Shown piece by piece: positions 1 through 10,362 of a stretch of DNA of 64,000 bases (within the stretch, counting starts at the first letter, position 1; each line of letters starts with the position of its first letter). The notes under the pieces are model-generated. The model did no database searches and had not been told where the DNA came from. It was given only the letters and a program-made list of their open reading frames with translations. This stretch comes from Sympetrum striolatum (lineage: Eukaryota; Arthropoda; Insecta; Odonata; Libellulidae): NCBI GenBank assembly GCA_947579665.1, contig CANPUZ010000061.1, positions 806,001-870,000 of the forward strand, written 5' to 3'. Position numbers and translations under genes: made by a program.

Positions 1-149
1 TGTTTATTGCTTCCTCCAATACACCAAACTTCCCCCCCCACTCTTTCACATCCCGCCACCCCTCTCCTGATTCTATCCCTTCTTTCCTATATCTATTATA
101 TATAGATGCTTCTCCGGATTCATTCATATATATACCTATATAGATAGAT
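1..149. repeat. Inter-composite linker with TATC/TATA microsatellite
   Basis: Low-complexity sequence ending in a TATAGATAGATAGGATAC tract. It contains the GATGCTTCTCCGGATTCATT segment that also lies between composite repeats at about 3,145, 5,500, 6,790, 9,050, 23,080, 24,190, 50,490 and 52,000. It marks the left ('L') edge of the composite repeat that follows. Confidence 0.7.
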
Positions 150-1252
150 AGGATACAAATTCACAGCCTAAACTACAAGCGTCATTGATCTGAAATTTTT
201 ATGACATATTGGCCATAACGTGAAACCCCCAGGAAAAAAGAGACTTTGATCCTCAGTGTCTTAGGTTCGATTCCAGAGGGCCCCAAAGTCCCGATTTTTC
301 CCGTTTGAATGCATTGCCGTGATTTTCGGGAATTAAAAAAAAATACTTTCCGGATAGGTAGAGAAGTAAAACTCAAGGTGCCTATATTTATGGTCTTGGA
401 CTTTCGAAAACATCAATGACTTTTACAAAAGTTATCCTGGGTTCGATGCTAGGACGATGCAAAGATCTGCCCTTTAAAATACATGGGAGCCGTTTTTCAT
501 TATTTTTTTAGATGCACTTATCGAAATGATAGGATGTTCGTGCTTGGCTGGAAGATGTATGGTACGAATAAGTTTTAGAAAAAAATTTTCATAAGACCGT
601 ACTGTTCCTGGGTTCGAAGCCAGAGCACAATAACGTTTCTCTCATAAGGAATATAAAGGAAAAGTAGGACGTCATTTGAGGCAGTTGTAACCAATATTTC
701 TGCTTGAATTTGCATACGCGGTTAGAGATGGTGTTTTTCTTTTGTGCTGCATAGAAAGTATTGCCTGAAAGACCCGGGTTCGATGCCGGGCGGTAAAAAT
801 ATCACCCATATATAATACTATGGGGTATCTTTTCATAATTTTTTTATGAATTTATCGATATGTAAGGGAGCTCTTGCTTAGATGGAAGATGTATATTAAC
901 ACTTTGTTTAAGAAAAAAAATAGATAAGACCATGCTGTTCCTGGGTTCGATGCCAGAGCACATTATAATTTCTCAAATAAGGAGTGTATGTGAATAGTAG
1001 GACGTCGTTTGAGGTAGTTGCACCTAATAGTTTTGCTTGAATTTTCACACATAGTTTGATATGGTAATTTTCTATTTTGCTGCATAGTAAGTACACCAGG
1101 AAGACCGGGGTTCGCTGCCAGGTGATTAAATTGCAGCGAATTCTACGAATATTTTGAATTCTTTTTTCTTTTGATGTCCGTCCCGATATGATGCCGATAT
1201 GAAATTAGTGTTGTCGATCTGCTTGCAGTATGCAAGCTACATTTTACTCGTA
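150..1252 (+). repeat. Composite B-box/T-arm module repeat, subtype I, 6 modules
   Basis: One complete composite. It starts at the L end (CACAGCCTAAAC..., then TTGGCCATAACG) and ends at the R end (hairpin GCTTGC-AGTAT-GCAAGC, then TACATTTTACTCGTA). GGTTCGATNCC-like sites lie at 264-274, 440-450, 611-621, 777-787, 944-954 and 1109-1119, spaced 176, 171, 166, 167 and 165 bp. Several sites form T-arm-like hairpins, for example CCCGG-GTTCGATG-CCGGG at about 774-791. Modules 3 and 5 resemble each other, as do 4 and 6, which points to a two-module duplication. There is no real coding region; the short ORFs are repeat artefacts. The R hairpin resembles Helitron/Helentron 3' ends, but no CTRR terminus is seen. 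Confidence 0.85.
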
Positions 1253-1275
1253 TTCATATATATATATATATATAG
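1253..1275. repeat. TA microsatellite linker between two composites
   Basis: A (TA)n tract that directly joins the R end of one composite to the L end of the next, a head-to-tail junction. Confidence 0.8.
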
Positions 1276-2246
1276 AGAGGATACAAAGTCACAGGCTAAA
1301 CCACTAGCGTCAATGGCTTGAAATTTTTACGACATATTGGCCATAACGTATAACCTCCAGAAAAATTGCGATTTTGAACCTCAGTGTCATGGGTTCGATA
1401 CCAGAAGCCCCCAAAGTCGCGATTTTTCCCATAAGATTACATGGCGGGGATTTTCGAAAATTTTTTTGAGGCACTTCCCGGAAAAGGAGAGAGTTGAAAT
1501 TCAAGGGATCGCTAGATGCCGTGCATATCTAAAGGAAACCATAAAGACATCTACGAATACTATCCTTGGTTCGATGCTAGGTCGGGGCAAAATTCGGCCG
1601 TTTAAAATGCATTGTGGCGATTTTGAAGATTTTTTTTGGACCCTTTTCCGATGGCATAGGAACTTGAAATTCGGTATAAGATTAGATACCATAAAAATAT
1701 ATCATAATCGAATTTTTCATATTCGCTGATGGTTCTTGGTTCGATCCCAGGGGGACATTTAAATTCCTCAATGCATTTCTTACGGAGATAACGGAAACAA
1801 ATTTTAGGTACTTCCCGGCACGATATCGACTTCAAACTTTGCATATAGAAAGATCAAGTCCATACAAATCAAAAAGGGCATTCACAGCTATCAAAGTGTC
1901 CTTGGTTCGACACCAGGTGTCTCCGCAATCAGAAGTTGATCCGATTTTCATAGATCCGAGATCATAGAGCCATTTAAATTCGTGAAAATTAGAACGTCTT
2001 TTGAGGCAGTTGTAGCCAATATTTCTGATTGAATTTTCACACATAGTTAGAGATGGTTATCTTTTGTTGCGCTGCATAGTAATTTCACCAGGAAGACCCG
2101 GGTTCGATGCCAGACGATGAAATTTCAGCGAATTTTAAGAAAATTTACAACTCTTTTATTTTCTTTTGAGGACCCTCCCAAAATGATGCCGATATGAAAT
2201 TAATATGCGGATCTTCTTGCAGTATGCAAGCTACATTTTACTCGTA
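1276..2246 (+). repeat. Composite B-box/T-arm module repeat, subtype II, one module deleted
   Basis: Sites lie at 1392-1402, 1568-1578, 1738-1748, 1904-1914 and 2101-2111. The first three spacings (176, 170, 166) match subtype II. The last is 197 bp instead of 157+148, so about 108 bp including the fifth site was lost near 1,950. It ends with the R hairpin and CTACATTTTACTCGTA. Confidence 0.82.
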
Positions 2247-2356
2247 TAGTAAAAACTTTTGATGATAATCTCGTAGTATTTTTGGAAACTACCAATTCCT
2301 TAAGCCATAAAATCACTCGAATTATTGTTTGTACTGTTTACCGTTAGTGTTCTTAC
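2247..2356. other. Short unexplained spacer
   Basis: AT-rich, with no motif recognised. It separates the R end at 2,246 from a truncated composite. Confidence 0.5.
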
Positions 2357-3129
2357 TGAATTTTCACACATAGTTAGAGATGGTGATCTTCTGTAGTACT
2401 AAATAGTAAGTTCACCAGGAAGGCTCGGGTTCGATGCCAGACGATTACATTGCAGCGAATTTTAAGAATATTTTCAATATTTTTTTTTACTTTCTCCATA
2501 TACGAAGTATAGAGAAAGTATTGTTTTCATGAAAAAAATCGACTTCGAGATTTCAACGGAAATACATGTTTTGTGGTCCCTAGAACACGTTTTGACCATT
2601 TTCGGAATGATGTCTGTGTGTATGTGTGTGTGTGTGTGTGTGATAGTGGGCGCTCTAACGTGAAAACTATTAGTAGTATCAATACCAAAATTCATATATA
2701 GTACTGTGGTGTGTGCTGTCAAAGTTGATTAGTTTTTGGAGTAAATCCGTTAACCGGAAGTCGAGCTTCATTCATCAAAGCTCATTTCCGGTTTTCACAA
2801 TATCTCCGTAAATATGATATATAGGTATATTGTATACCAAATAAAAGTTTTAGATAATGTAATTTACTATAACTTTTGAATTTAACATATTTTTGTATCA
2901 CTGATTGTATAGGAGTTATGATATAAATTAATCACTTATCTTCCAAGTTTAGATTGAATATAGAGTTCGAAAATACTGTCGTAGATAAATATTTACATCT
3001 TATATATATGGAGAAAGTCATGTGCTGGCAACATCAGATTTTTTCTTTTGAGGACCGTCCCGATATGATGCCGATATGAAATTAGTGTTGTCGATCTGCT
3101 TGCAGTATTCTAGCTACATTTTACTCGTA
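2357..3129 (+). repeat. Truncated composite repeat interrupted by a hairpin-ended element
   Basis: Only the last module (site 2428-2438) and the R end are present. The copy is split at a T-run. Sequence that is continuous at about 1,150-1,180 (..TTTTTTCTTTTGATGTCCGTC) is interrupted here between about 2,487 and 3,045, then resumes with CTTTTGAGGACCGTCC. This gives an empty-site comparison for the inserted element. Confidence 0.8.
2488..3044 (+). mobile_element. Hairpin-ended non-autonomous element, copy 1 (ACTTTCTCC family)
   Basis: The first end is the imperfect palindrome ACTTTCTCCATA...GAGAAAGT (2,489-2,520). It is followed by a GTGTATGTGTGTG microsatellite (about 2,606-2,641) and CCGGAA-flanked hairpin sequence. 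The other end reads GGAGAAAGTCATGTGCTGGC to ACATCAGATT. It lies in a poly(T) tract with T-runs on both sides. It has no coding capacity. Internal deletion makes it shorter than the copies at 15.7 and 18.8 kb. The superfamily is not established. Confidence 0.8.
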
Positions 3130-3559
3130 CCTATCTATATATATCCATGAATGAATCCGGAGAAGCATCTATATATAATAGATTTAGATTTTTCACAACC
3201 GACACACATTACATGCAGGCCCGTGTGCACGGGGGGTTTCGAAACCTTCCCATGAGGATCCTTCATACAAAAAGTTCCACGAATGATGAATTGTAGATAA
3301 AATGAAATTATTTTATTAATGTTTCATTTAGTAAACTTTTTCTTCAAAAATTTAGTGCCTCTTTCAACTTTCCAAAGTTGAAACATGATCATGTTAACAT
3401 CTGTCAGGACTCCTCTCGTTTCGGTGAGTCACACTTTCGCGCTTATTATAAATCGAGTTTCACAAACAAAAGGGCCTAAAAGCCCACGCTATCAGTGCCC
3501 ACCTGAATGAAAGACCCCTCCCACGAGCGAATCCCGGGCACTGCCTTGATTACTTGTAC
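3130..3559. other. Linker plus unrecognised sequence
   Basis: About 3,130-3,190 is the composite linker (TATC tract, then GAATGAATCCGGAGAAGCAT). The rest includes a GC-richer patch with the near-palindrome GCCCGTGTGCACGGG at about 3,219, then AT-rich sequence. No gene or named repeat was recognised. Confidence 0.5.
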
Positions 3560-3889
3560 CTGTATCCTATACATCAGCAAATTCTAATCAAGATGTCTTC
3601 CAGACAATTAATTGCTGATGTTTTTTTATTTCTATATACATATATGGATTTCTGTTTATATGTTTTATGTAAAAGGACTTATATTTTAATATTTAGATTT
3701 CTTGATATTATCCAATTGAATTTATTTGATTGAAATGTAATATTTAAGGATTTCTTTATTTGATGATTTATATATGTAATGTCTTCATTTTTGTTGTCTT
3801 TACTGTATTAATGTGCTCTTAAATGTACAAATTCTCTGTGTAAAAGGGTTGACTGCCCGTATAATTTGTAAATAAATAAACCCCTGCCT
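3560..3889 (+). mobile_element. LINE 3' UTR-like tail
   Basis: T-rich sequence without ORFs, ending TTTGTAAATAAATAAACCCC. This matches the style of jockey/CR1-type LINE 3' ends with an overlapping AATAAA signal. The next LINE fragment abuts it directly, suggesting one insertion next to or into another. It is inferred from composition and ending only. Confidence 0.4.
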
Positions 3890-4715
3890 TATCTATACAG
3901 CCAGTGATTCAAATAAACTGTACAGACAGATGCAGAATGATTTAAATAAGCTACAGCATTGGTTTTCTGCAAATTCTATGTCATTAAGCGATAAAACAAA
4001 ATTTATTCAATTTAGTTTGAGGAAAGGTACAGTTGGACTCAATAATCTGTATTATAGATGTAAGAAATGTGTAAAAGAAAATGTTTCTTCATGTCCATAT
4101 TGCATACCAATTCAAAGGGTTGATTACATCAAATGTTTGGGAATTTATTTTGATGAGAACCAAAACTGGAAACAACATATTAATAAATTATATTCTGAGA
4201 CAATCTCATCAATTAGATTATTTTATTTATTAAAATATGTATGTCCATATACTGTATTAATTAAGGTGTACCATGCTCTAGTGAACTCGAGGCTGCAATA
4301 TGGTATTGTTTGTTGGGGGGGTGCATTCATTACCAATTTAAAGCCATTAATAGTGGCACAGAAGAAAATTATTCGATTTATGTCAAGAGCGCATAGTACT
4401 GTGCATTCTTTTCCTCCATTTTTTAAGGTAAAAATTTTGGTACTGAGACATCTATTTGTATATAAAGTGTTGACGATGTACTATAATCGTGGGGGTGATG
4501 AAAATAAACCATCAACGTATATATTAAGATCTAAACAAACGATAATCCCAAAACCCAACTGTGAATTCTTTAGATATTCTTTTTTGTATATTACTTCAAA
4601 ATTTTTTGTTATTTACCGGAGAATATAACCACTGCTACAAAAGAAATTAAGTTTATGGAATTAATTAAGGAGTATTTATTTAAATATGATGATATTGAAT
4701 TTATGTTTAAAAAAA
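3890..4715 (+). pseudogene. 5'-truncated LINE ORF2, C-terminal part of reverse transcriptase
   Basis: The open frame starts at about 3,890 with IYTASDSNKLYRQMQND, just after where the catalytic Y-A-D-D of a jockey/CR1-type reverse transcriptase would be. It continues through LQHWFSANSMSLSDKTK, the CLGIYFDENQNWKQHINKL block and LQYGIVCWGGAF, all typical of the region after RT in insect LINEs. A frame change near 4,610 closes the long frame at 4,628, but the family C-terminus (LPENITTATKEIKFMELIKE) continues in the next frame to about 4,700. The fragment therefore lacks endonuclease and RT catalytic sequence and carries at least one frameshift. The 5' truncation fits target-primed reverse transcription. 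It cannot act on its own. Confidence 0.88.
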
Positions 4716-5280
4716 TCTGATGTGGCCAGCACATGACTTTCTCCATATATAAGATGTAAATATTTATCTAAGACAGTAGTTTCGAACTCTATATTCCATC
4801 TAAACTTGGAATATGAGTGATTAATTTATATATTTTTATCTTTGACGTCACAAACATAATAAATAATGATTTGTGGGACATGATCGATGAAAAACAATGA
4901 AATTGGTAATTTGCCCATAGAGCCCAGAGCACCCACTAAGTACATAATAAGGAACTTCCGGTTTATCAGTAATTCATGAATAACTCCTAAAAAATCAGTG
5001 ATACGAAAATATGTTTCAATGAAAAGTTATAGTAAATCATATTTTCTAAAACTTTTATAAATAATAGTATATACCTAAATATCATATTTATGGAGATATT
5101 TTGAAAACCGGAAATGAGCTACGAAGAATGAAGCTCGACTTCCGGTAAACCGATTAACTCCAAAAACTAATCAACTCTAACGACACCAACCAAAGTACTA
5201 TTTATGAAATTTAATGATGATACAACAAACAGTTTTTATGTTAGAGCACCCACAAAGTACATAATCAGCAACTTATAAGT
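4716..5280 (-). mobile_element. Hairpin-ended element, copy 2, truncated
   Basis: It starts with ATCTGATGTGGCCAGCACAT after an A-run, followed by GACTTTCTCCATATA, and carries one copy of the CCGGAA hairpin unit. It breaks off at about 5,280, directly against a composite repeat module, so the ACTTTCTC...GAGAAAGT palindrome end is missing. Confidence 0.75.
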
Positions 5281-5522
5281 GCCTCAAAAAAATTTTCGAA
5301 TATCCCCACCATGTATCCTTATGGAGAAAATCAGGACTTTGGGGCCTTCTGGAATCGAACCCATGACACTAAGGATCAAAGTCACTGTTATCCTGGGGGT
5401 TTCACGTTATGGCCAATACGCTGTAAAAATTTCAAGTCAATGACATTTGTGGTTTAGCCTGTGAATTAGTATCCTATCTATATCCATGAATGAATCCGGA
5501 GAAGCATCAATATATAATAGAT
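5281..5522 (-). repeat. Composite repeat fragment (L end and module 1)
   Basis: Reverse-orientation module with site 5351-5361 (GGAATCGAACC), then the L end (TTGTGGTTTAGCCTGTGAAT) and the GAATGAATCCGGAGAAGCAT linker. The rest of this composite is replaced by the hairpin-ended element upstream. Confidence 0.75.
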
Positions 5523-5686
5523 GTTGAGTAATTGTATTTTGAAGAACTTTCCAACTTAAATAGCCACTGACTCTCTTTACTACTTATGCTGGGAAGTACC
5601 TTAAATTTGCTTCCGTTATCTCCGTAAGAAAAGCATTGAGGAGTACAAATGGCCCTCTGGGATAAGTATCCTATCTATATACCTAT
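5523..5686 (-). repeat. Partial module plus linker
   Basis: About 5,590-5,657 matches part of a module 3/4 segment seen at about 6,215-6,290 and 8,490-8,560. It is cut off inside the B-box-like site (CTCTGGGATAAG where the others read CTCTGGGATCGAACC). A TATC-type linker follows. Confidence 0.6.
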
Positions 5687-6768
5687 ACGAGTAAAATGTT
5701 GCTTGCATACTGCAAGCAGATCGGCAATATTATTTTTATTTCGGCATCATATCGGGCGGTCATCAAAAGAAATAAAAAAAGGATTGAAAATATTCTGAAA
5801 ATTCGCTTCAATTTAATCGTCTGGCATCGAACCCGGGTCTTCCTGGTGAACTTACTATGCAGCAAAATAGAAGATCACCATCTCTAACTATGTGTGAAAA
5901 TTCAAGCAGAAATATTGGCTGCAACTGCCTCAAACGACGCTCTACTTTTCACGAATGTAAATTGCTCTCTGGATTCGAACCAAGGACGATCTTGGAAATC
6001 TAAAACATTTTTCTTAAAGTTATTTATGATCTCTATCTATATGCTGTATTTCATGTTTCTATATTATTAATAAAGGTTTCAAAATAATTCCTAAAAATCG
6101 GTTCAACTTCTGATTGCAGAGACACCTGGTGTCGAACCCAGGAAATATTGTAAGATGTGAATAGATAGTTTGATTTGTAAGGACTTGCTTTTGTATCATG
6201 CAAAGTTTGAAGTCGATAGCATGCCAGGAAGTACCTAAATTTTGTTTCCGTTATCTCCGTAAGAAATGCATTGAGAAGTGCAAATGGCCCTCTGGGATCG
6301 AACCAAGGACCATCAGCGAACATGTAAAATTTGATTATGAAATATATTCATGGCATCTATGCACGTGCTAAGTTTCAAGTATCCATGTTATCGGGAAAGG
6401 ATCCAAAAAAAATCTTCAAAATCGCCGCAATGCATTTTAAACGGCCGATTTTTGCCCCGGCCTAGCATCGAACCAAGGATAATATTCGTGGATGTCTTTA
6501 TGCTTTCCTTTAGATATGCACGGCATCTTGCGATTCCTTGAATTTCAACTTTCTCCTTCTCCGGGAAGTGCCTCAAAAAATTTTTCGAAAATCCCTGCCA
6601 TGTATCCTTATGGGGAAAATCGCGACTTTGGGGCCTTCTGGAATCGAACCCATGACACCGAGGTTCAAAGTCGGCTTTTTCCTGGAGGTTACACGTTATG
6701 GCCAATACGCCGTAAAAATTTCAAGTCGTTGGCACTTGTGGAACATGCTTAAACTTTTGATCCCCAGT
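5687..6768 (-). repeat. Composite B-box/T-arm repeat, subtype II, tandem copy 1
   Basis: Reverse orientation: R hairpin (GCTTGCATACTGCAAGC) at the left, L end at the right. Sites: 5823-5833, 5971-5981, 6128-6138, 6294-6304, 6464-6474, 6640-6650. Spacings are 148, 157, 166, 170 and 176 bp. This is the first of three head-to-tail composites with nearly identical spacing. Confidence 0.87.
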
Positions 6769-6830
6769 GTATATCTATTATATATAGATGCTTCTCCGGA
6801 TTCATTCATATATATAGCTATACGAGTAAA

Positions 6831-7900
6831 ATGTAGCTTGCATACTGCAAGCAGATCGACAACACTAATTTCTTATCGGCATTATATCGGGACGGTCCTC
6901 AAAAGAAAAAGAAAAAGGATTGAAAATATTCCTAGATTTTACTGAAATTTCATCGCCCGGCATGGAACCCGGGTCTTACTGGTGAACATACTATGCAGCA
7001 CAATAGAAGATCACCATCACTAACTATGTGTAAAAATTCAAGCAGAAATATTGGCTACAACTGCCTCAAAAGACGTTCTAATTTTCAAGAATGTAAATGG
7101 CTCTCTGGATTAAAACCAAGGACGATCTTGGAAATCTAAAACATGATTTTGAAATGTATCTATGATTTCTATCTACATACCGAATTTCATGTTTCTATAT
7201 TGTTGGGAAAAGGTTCAAAATAATCATTGAAAATCGGGTCAGTTACTGATTGTAGAGACGCCTGGTTTCGAACCCAGGACACATTGATAGCTGTGAATGC
7301 ACAGCTTGATTTGTATGGACTTGATCTTTCTTTATGCAAAGTTTGAAGTCGATATTGTGCCGGGAAGCACCTAAAAGTTGTTTCCGTTTTCTCCGTAAGA
7401 AATGCATTGAGGAATGTAAATGGACCTCTGGGATCGAACCAAGGACCATCAGGCAATATGTAAAATTTGATTATGAAATATATTTATGATATCTAATCCC
7501 ATGCCGAATTTCAATTTTCTATACCATCAGGAAGAGGTTCAAAAAAATCTTAAAAATTCCCTAATGCATTTTAAACGGCCGATATTTGCCCCAACCTAGC
7601 ATCGAACCATGGAAAATATTCGTAGATGTCTTTTTGATTTCCGTTGGATATGCAAAACTTCTAGCGATCCCTTGAATTTCAACTCTCTTCCTTTCCTGGA
7701 AGTGCCTCAAAATATTTTTTGAAATTCCCCACCATATATCCTTATGGGGAAAATCGAGACTTTGGGGCCCTCTGGAATCGAACCTATGACACTGAGGTTC
7801 AAAATCACATTTTTTCTGGCGGTTACACGTTATGGCCAATACTTCGTAAAAATTTCAAGTAATTCACGCTTGTGGTTTAGGCTGTGAATTAGTATCCTAT
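6831..7900 (-). repeat. Composite B-box/T-arm repeat, subtype II, tandem copy 2
   Basis: Sites: 6959-6969, 7107-7117 (degenerate, GGATTAAAACC), 7264-7274, 7430-7440, 7598-7608, 7774-7784. Spacings are 148, 157, 166, 168 and 176 bp. The linker on its left carries the 5'-TCTATTATATATAGATGCTT element. Confidence 0.87.
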
Positions 7901-7955
7901 CTATCTATCTATCTAGGTATATACATGAATGAATCCGGAAAAGCATCTATATATA

Positions 7956-9030
7956 ACGAGTAAAATGTAGCTTGCATACTGCAAGCAGATCGTCAATACT
8001 AATTTCATATCGGCATCATATCGGAACGCTCCTCAAAAGAAAAAAAAAAGGATTGAAATTTTTCTTAAAATTCGCTTAAATTTCATCGTCTGGCATCGAA
8101 CCCGGGTCTTACTGGTGAACTAACTATGCAGCACAATAGGAGATCATCATCTCTAACCATGTGTGAAAATTCAAGCAGAAATATTGGCTACAACTGCCTC
8201 AAAAGACGTTCTAATTATCAGGAATGTAAATGGCTCTCTGGATTCAAACCAAGGACGATCTTGGAAATCTAAAAGATATTTCTGAAAGTTATTTATGATT
8301 TCTATCTATATTCAGAATTTCAAATTTCTATATTATTGGGAAAGGTTTCCAAATAATTCCTAAAAATCGGATCAACTTCTGATTGCAGAGACACCTGGTG
8401 TCGAACCCAGGACACATTGATAGCTATGATTGCATAGTTTGATTTGTTTAGACTGGTTCTTCCATCATGCTAAGTTTTAAGTCGATAGCATGCAGGGAAG
8501 TACCTTAAACTTGTTTCCGTTATCTCCGTAAGGAATGCATTGAGAAGTGCAAATGGTCCTCTGGGATCGAACCAAGGACCATCAGCGAACATGAAAAATT
8601 TGATTACGAAATATATTTATGATATCTATCGACACGCCGAGTTTCAAGTATCCATGTTATTGGGAAAGGACCCAAAAAAATTTTCAAATTCGACGCAATG
8701 CATTTTAAACGGCCGATTTTTGCCCCGACCTAGCATCGAACCATGGACTATATTCGGTGATGTCTTTCTGATTTACGTTGGATTTGCACGGCTTCTAGAG
8801 ATCCCTTGAATTTCAACTCTCTACTTTTCCGGGAAGTGCCTCAAAAAAATTTTCGAAAATCCCCGCCATGTATTCTTATGGAGAAAATCGCGACTTTGGG
8901 GCCCTCTGGAATTGAACCTATGACACTGAGGATCAAAATCGCAATTTTTCTGACGGTTACACGTTATGGCCAATACGTCGTAAAAATTTCAAGTCAATGA
9001 CGCTTGTGGTTTAGGCTGTGAATTAGTATC
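7956..9030 (-). repeat. Composite B-box/T-arm repeat, subtype II, tandem copy 3
   Basis: Sites: 8092-8102, 8240-8250, 8397-8407, 8563-8573, 8732-8742, 8908-8918. Spacings are 148, 157, 166, 169 and 176 bp. Period to the preceding copy is about 1,125 bp and between copies 1 and 2 about 1,145 bp, so this is a higher-order repeat of six-module units. Confidence 0.87.
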
Positions 9031-9140
9031 CTATCTATCTATCTAGGTATATACATGAATGAATCCGGAGAAGCATCTATATATAATAGATAGCTATCTA
9101 TATGAATGAATCCGGAGAAGGAATTATATATAATACATAG
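9031..9140. repeat. TATC microsatellite linker, duplicated
   Basis: (CTAT)n followed by two copies of the GAATGAATCCGGAGAAG segment, the right-hand limit of this tandem block. Confidence 0.75.
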
Positions 9141-9149
9141 ATTGCAACA

Positions 9150-9548
9150 ATGAGAAGTTTTCCTAGGACACCAAAGATATCGAACGAAGGCAAATTTTCT
9201 AATCAATCCTCAGTAAAGCAAGAAAATATAGTATTGACTGAATCAATATCAAAATTCAATGCCGATTTATCTTGTTCAGTTGAAAGTCAAACAAATAAGG
9301 GAATCAAAACTCAAAATAGCTCTCTCAAAGAATCCCTTTTGCATCAATTATCTAAATACTATGAATTAAATTATGACAATAACTCAGAAGGTTTGATTTT
9401 AAATTACAGATTACAAATTAAATTAATGGACAGCCCCTGCTGTCCATTGTTAACCTGCTTCCCCTTCCTCCCCTCCCTAACATTGCTAATAGCTAATCTG
9501 ATTAGTGCCTTGGTTTTGCATCTTTTGTATATATTTGTGTACTCCTGA
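9150..9548 (+). CDS. Unrecognised 132-aa reading frame
   Basis: An ATG-started frame with a Ser/Asn/Lys-rich N-terminal two thirds and a hydrophobic C-terminal stretch (about residues 98-132) that may be noncoding sequence read by chance. It lies between a composite-repeat linker and a LINE 3' fragment. A 9-bp perfect hairpin (ATGGACAGC-CCCT-GCTGTCCAT, 9,426-9,447) falls inside it. No family was recognised. It may be a fragment of a mobile element or a chance ORF. Confidence 0.18.
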   Translation: MRSFPRTPKISNEGKFSNQSSVKQENIVLTESISKFNADLSCSVESQTNKGIKTQNSSLKESLLHQLSKYYELNYDNNSEGLILNYRLQIKLMDSPCCPLLTCFPFLPSLTLLIANLISALVLHLLYIFVYS

Positions 9549-9679
9549 GTAACTCTTGTGCTTGATAATGGACTAACGTTCATAACCAGTCGCATTTATA
9601 AAAACTTTTAAACAGAGGAGTTTTGCTAAGTTATTCGCACCCATTTACTAAAATCTGATAGTTTCCGATTTAGATTCGA

Positions 9680-10262
9680 ATGACATAAGTTTAGAAGACC
9701 ACTGTTTATTCAACAAAGGATTATGCCAGTATATTCCTGTTTTCTTTTTGAATCACTCCTCTATGCCAAAAATCAATTTACATAATTTAACCTGCGTTCC
9801 AGTTTTCACTCACACAATACTCGTCACTCTGAACTTATTGATATTCCTCAACATCGACTCAAGAAGACTGAAAATAGCCTCAACTACTCCACTATTGAAT
9901 TCTTTAATAAGCTACCCTCAAGAGTGAGAGATACACCTTTCGAAAACTTTCAGAAAGTCATTCATGACAGGATTTTACTAAATCCATTCTACTCCATTGA
10001 CGAATTTTTAAATAAGAATATCAACGTAGTTTAATTCTTTAGCCAATGTAACTAATATTATGTTCTCTCTAATTTAATATGCTGTATAATTTTGTTCTTT
10101 GAATTAATATGTCCATTTCTGTGATTTTTGTATGTTTTAAAATGTTTCATTGCTTTGTCACTCCAATTTTGTCTCACATATCTGCTGTATATCACCTTAT
10201 CTATTAATTCATATGTTTGACTATGCCTATACCTATTTGGTCTTTGGTAAAATAAATATTAT
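9680..10262 (+). pseudogene. LINE 3' fragment: ORF2 C-terminus and 3' UTR
   Basis: Frame 9,807-10,034 reads HSHNTRHSELIDIPQHRLKK followed by NSLNYSTIEFFNKLPSRVRD and ends VIHDRILLNPFYS...NKNINVV-stop. This is the usual C-terminal block of CR1/jockey-type LINE ORF2 (H-N-T-R-H/S, then F-N-x-L-P). An upstream segment in another frame (LFNKGLCQYIPVFFLNHSSM, then PKINLHNL, about 9,710-9,790) looks like the preceding part of the same protein, so at least one frameshift is present. About 10,035-10,262 is an AT-rich 3' UTR ending TAAAATAAATATTATAATTT. The element is 5'-truncated and inactive. Confidence 0.75.
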
Positions 10263-10362
10263 AATTTTATTTGAGTGAAGATATAAATGAAGATCAAAAT
10301 AATTCAAAAAGTGCTTGCTCTACCTTTATAGCAAAGGGTACTTTAATTGAAATAAATACAAA

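Noticed and set aside
1310..9000. Recurrent small ORFs with SGIEPMT or WNRTHDT peptides
   Set aside because: They are read-through of the same repeat modules in several frames and both strands. They vary freely and have no conserved start or stop.
150..9030. CRISPR-like or integron attC-like arrays
   Set aside because: The modules have repeat-like sequence throughout rather than short repeats with unique spacers, and the genome is eukaryotic. No cas or integrase gene is present.
9426..9447. 9-bp perfect hairpin (ATGGACAGC-CCCT-GCTGTCCAT) as a regulatory RNA
   Set aside because: It is short, isolated and in an unrecognised frame. There is no terminator or ribozyme context in a eukaryotic genome.
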